The position numbers were made by a program, and so were the translations under genes. From Trachelipus rathkii (taxonomy: Eukaryota > Arthropoda > Malacostraca > Isopoda > Trachelipodidae), in the NCBI GenBank assembly GCA_015478945.1, contig JABUQX010021023.1, positions 20,001 through 57,500 of the forward strand: 37,500 bases of DNA. The letters run 5' to 3'. Positions 35,165 to 37,500 of this stretch are shown piece after piece. How positions within the stretch are numbered: position 1 is the stretch's first letter; each line of letters begins with the position of its first letter. The notes under the pieces are model-generated. The model was given only the letters and a program-made list of their open reading frames with translations, was not told the DNA's origin and did no database searches.

Positions 35165-35510
35165 CAGACGGTAGTTTTTTCAAAATGTGTTTTAAGGGAA
35201 TCTTTCCTGGAAATCTTTGGCCACACTCGGTACATTTAAGGGGTTTTCACCCGAATAAATTCGAAGGTGTCCTGGTAAAATAACAATATGATTAAAACTA
35301 AAGTACAAGTTTGGAACCAATAAAGGCGATATTTATAAGAATGAATTACCAATTCTATCAAAATTCTTACCACAAGTTGGACACGAATATGGTTTTTCAC
35401 CATGTGTGTTCGAACATGATTTTCTAATTGCAGTTTTGTCTTAAAACCCTTATAACATACAGAACACTTAAATGGTCTTTTATTCACACAGGATCTTTGT
35501 CTATCCACTC
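35165..35510 (-). pseudogene. C2H2 zinc-finger gene, 3' portion, with frame breaks
   Basis: Finger 1 is intact: KRPFKCSVCYKGFKTKLQLE then NHVRTH, a C-x2-C-x12-H-x3-H with the standard F and L. Its linker should read TGEKPY, but one base is missing (35390-35403); in the shifted frame EKPYSCPTCGKNF continues. Finger 2's second half appears as FNHIVILPGHLRIYSGE at about 35250-35299 with Tyr for the last His. A GGTAAGA donor-like site after its CxxC and AG sites before its second half suggest an intron here, though the phases do not fit cleanly. The next linker has another missing base (35241-35253), then PLKCTECGQRF starts finger 3, which lacks a clean second His. Upstream an acidic frame (ESSSDSECNYTNIEWIDKD) would join finger 1 if a TG duplication near 35482 were absent. 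The family binds DNA; the target is unknown. Confidence 0.75.
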
Positions 35511-35559
35511 GATATTAGTATAATTGCATTCACTATCACTTGATGATTCAAATTAGAAC

Positions 35560-35637
<78 letters not shown>
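35560..35637. repeat. (AAT)n microsatellite
   Basis: About 25 near-perfect AAT units, probably in an intron of the zinc-finger gene. Confidence 0.95.
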
Positions 35638-35638
<1 letters not shown>

Positions 35639-35719
35639 CATTGCTATCATCATTTTTATTATCATAATGTTAATTTATAATGGTAATGAGAATAACCCTT
35701 ATCTTCATTCTTACTATTA

Positions 35720-35813
35720 TAATTACAGATAATAATAATAATAAAAATAATAATATTGGTATTAATATAATAATAATATTGGTATTGGTATTTTTATTAT
35801 TTTTATTATTATA

Positions 35814-35905
<92 letters not shown>
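35720..35905. repeat. (ATT)n microsatellite
   Basis: ATT/AAT-rich DNA with a perfect (ATT)n of about 28-30 units at 35816-35905. The 89-codon poly-Asn minus frame over it is a repeat translation. Confidence 0.95.
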
Positions 35906-35907
<2 letters not shown>

Positions 35908-35932
35908 TTCAAGCATCGACTCCTACAAACTT

Positions 35933-36220
35933 TTAGCAAACTTCCTGCAAAGATTTTATTTCATGCAAAGTTTTCCCATTTGGAATTGATTTTCCTCTTG
36001 ATGTTTGAACTGCTGTTAAACTTTTGATATACCTACCACTAATTTTAATGTAATTTTTCCTTTTGCTATGAGAGCTTAACGGAGCATAGTCCAAGTCTTC
36101 CAGGTATTCTTCATTGTGTGCGTGTTATTCCTCTCTGTCATTAATATTCATCCAATCTTCAAATGTATTCTCACCTGAGACAGGTAATCCATACATCATA
36201 TTCATACATTTTAAAGCTAA
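35933..36220 (-). pseudogene. Probable upstream exon of the zinc-finger gene (or relic)
   Basis: One minus frame reads almost throughout with protein-like composition. KCMNMMYGLPVSGENTFEDW leads to DREE, a single in-frame TAA (36125-36127), then HAHNEEYLEDLDYAPLSSHS, KRKNYIKISGRYIK, SIPNGKTLHEIKSLQEVC and a stop. Acidic patches followed by a Lys/Arg stretch (KRKN) are typical of the region N-terminal to zinc fingers in transcription factors. The finger exon lies about 430 bp downstream on the same strand, separated by microsatellites. A donor could be the GT after LQE. Joining the two is inference; the lone stop may be a sequencing error or true decay. Confidence 0.5.
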
Positions 36221-36481
36221 TTATCATTCAGGTAACTGTCTTTGTAATTGAAAGATGAAGTTTAAAAAACTTATTTCCTTTTATTTGAAAATTATATTAA
36301 TTTTAATTTATATCAAAGTATTTTCAAAAGTAAATGTATCAATTATATTTATATATTTCCTTAATTATTTCCTTAATTTTGACGAGTTTCTTAGTTACTA
36401 AAAGGGATAAAATAACCAATGATTGAAAAATAGCTTTAAATTAGATCAAAGTAAAAAAAAAAGTTAATTTTCCCTTGAATA
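36221..36481. other. AT-rich, probable intron or upstream flank
   Basis: No recognised feature. Confidence 0.4.
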
Positions 36482-36716
36482 AAGGCACCCGTTCATGAAG
36501 ATAAATCTTCTCTTAAAGTTTTCTAGGTTTGTTTGCATGTCCTGTGAAGATAGGTTTCTTCCTATAGGGGGTTTTCTAGGTTTGGTAGCTCGTTATGTGA
36601 AAATCACTCATTAGAAGTTTACTTGTAGGCTCTGTAAAGATGGTCTTCCCTTTAAAGGAGATTTGTTTGCAGATGCTACGAATATAGTCTTCATTTAAAA
36701 TACAGGTTTACTATAT
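36482..36716. repeat. Degenerate tandem repeat, about 45-50 bp period
   Basis: Four to five copies share a core like CTGTGAAGATAGGTTTCTTC followed by an A/G-rich arm and TCTAGGTTTG. Copies start near 36487, 36530, 36585, 36628 and 36672 and differ from each other considerably. Confidence 0.6.
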
Positions 36717-37192
36717 CCAAAGAGGAGTTACTAACCAAAATAATCCTTCAAATTGATTATATTGATTGGTGAGACTTGTAAACGTTAGGTCTAGTTTAAT
36801 ATATGACATTTGGTTAAAAATGTCTCCTATGATGAAACTTATAATTCGTCATTGGTACAAACATTCATTTTTTAAATCTCAAATTAGAAAGCATGTTTAA
36901 ACACCAAACACATTTGACAGAAATGTAAGACGGTACAATACAAGTACTGTAAAAAAGGAATAAAAACGTTTGAAATCAGCAAACTTTATAAAGTGTCACA
37001 GATTGAATGACAAGCTTTATATCAATCCTAAAATGGAGATGTCTTTTTACATACGGGCTGGAATTTAATCGAAACCTCATTATTCTTAATTAAGAATAAT
37101 TGATAAAATCCAAGAAAAATCTCAATCACAAGTTACTAATATTATTGAAGATCCTATTGATCTGATTCCTACCTTTTACAGATATGATTTTA
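36717..37192. other. AT-rich; short coding-like stretches, no gene called
   Basis: Two short plus frames have protein-like composition: about 36920-37008 (KTVQYKYCKKGIKTFEISKL) and about 37082-37229 (IIEDPIDLIPTFYRYDFKR). They are in different frames and too short to identify. They may be remnants of a transposon. Confidence 0.25.
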
Positions 37193-37260
37193 AACGGATT
37201 CATCGTGAAATCACATTAGCTTGTACAACGGATTCATCATGAAGTCACATTAGCTCGTAC
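37193..37260. repeat. 34-bp direct duplication
   Basis: Two adjacent copies beginning AACGGATTCATC and ending GTAC differ by three substitutions. Confidence 0.9.
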
Positions 37261-37500
37261 TGTGTGTAGTCTTAAATATAGAACGGGTATTTTATTAAAA
37301 AATAATTAGAAATATTTAGTTGTAGCTAAATTAATTAGTTTAGAGCTTAAATATCCAGAAAGTACATTGTTAGGAACAACTATTAATGACAATTCTACAT
37401 TAATTTATAACTTTTAAATATCTAAATTTTTTTTAGAATTATTCATCAAAATGAAACACTATGTTAAATTCCAATGGGTATTCAAACACATTTGGTCCTG
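37261..37500. other. No recognised feature
   Basis: AT-rich end of the window. Confidence 0.4.

Noticed and set aside
35670..35939. Poly-Asn open frame, superficially like an Asn-rich transcription factor
   Set aside because: It is the (ATT)n array read on minus; the protein-like sequence begins only beyond it in a different stretch.
36482..36716. CRISPR-like spaced repeats
   Set aside because: Degenerate tandem repeat without constant repeat and variable spacer structure.

Overview
The window looks like eukaryotic, arthropod DNA, most likely from a decapod crustacean. The support is a long TTAGG-type telomeric tract, the kinds of non-LTR and Penelope-like retroelement relics present, tRNA-derived SINEs, and an extreme load of simple repeats ((TA)n, (ATT)n, (GAA)n, (AAAGAT)n, (GT)n). 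The species call is inference. I see no intact gene. Nearly all open frames are 60-130 codons long, and many are translations of microsatellites.

Layout. Positions 1-5080 are mostly (TA)n with a 36-bp minisatellite (about 1270-1515) and a SINE (2762-3022). The SINE interrupts a repeat whose uninterrupted paralogue lies at 6797-6967. A composite repeat at 5085-6480 recurs in the same orientation and module order at 32035-33620. Its last module recurs inverted and tandem at 7200-8140. A foldback element with about 80-bp inverted ends fills 9649-10918. A microsatellite supercluster occupies 12240-13700. A decayed non-LTR retrotransposon lies on the minus strand (13900-15360) and is split by a TTAGG tract (14880-15018). 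A near-perfect 240-bp palindrome follows (16316-16562). Next is a minus-strand relic that I read as a Penelope-like element (17456-19640).

From about 20860 to 30470 the texture changes: long (TA)n tracts almost vanish and no coding sequence is recognisable. The right part has a second SINE copy (31630-31873), the second composite repeat, and a second decayed LINE whose legible part starts at its catalytic DD (33830-34750). It also has the only host-like coding sequence: a broken C2H2 zinc-finger gene on the minus strand (35165-35510), with a probable upstream exon (35933-36220).

All coding relics are broken mainly by single-base indels and not by scattered stops alone. That fits either old pseudogenes or an unpolished long-read consensus, and the sequence alone cannot separate the two. 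No tRNA or rRNA gene, CRISPR array or bacterial-type operon is present.
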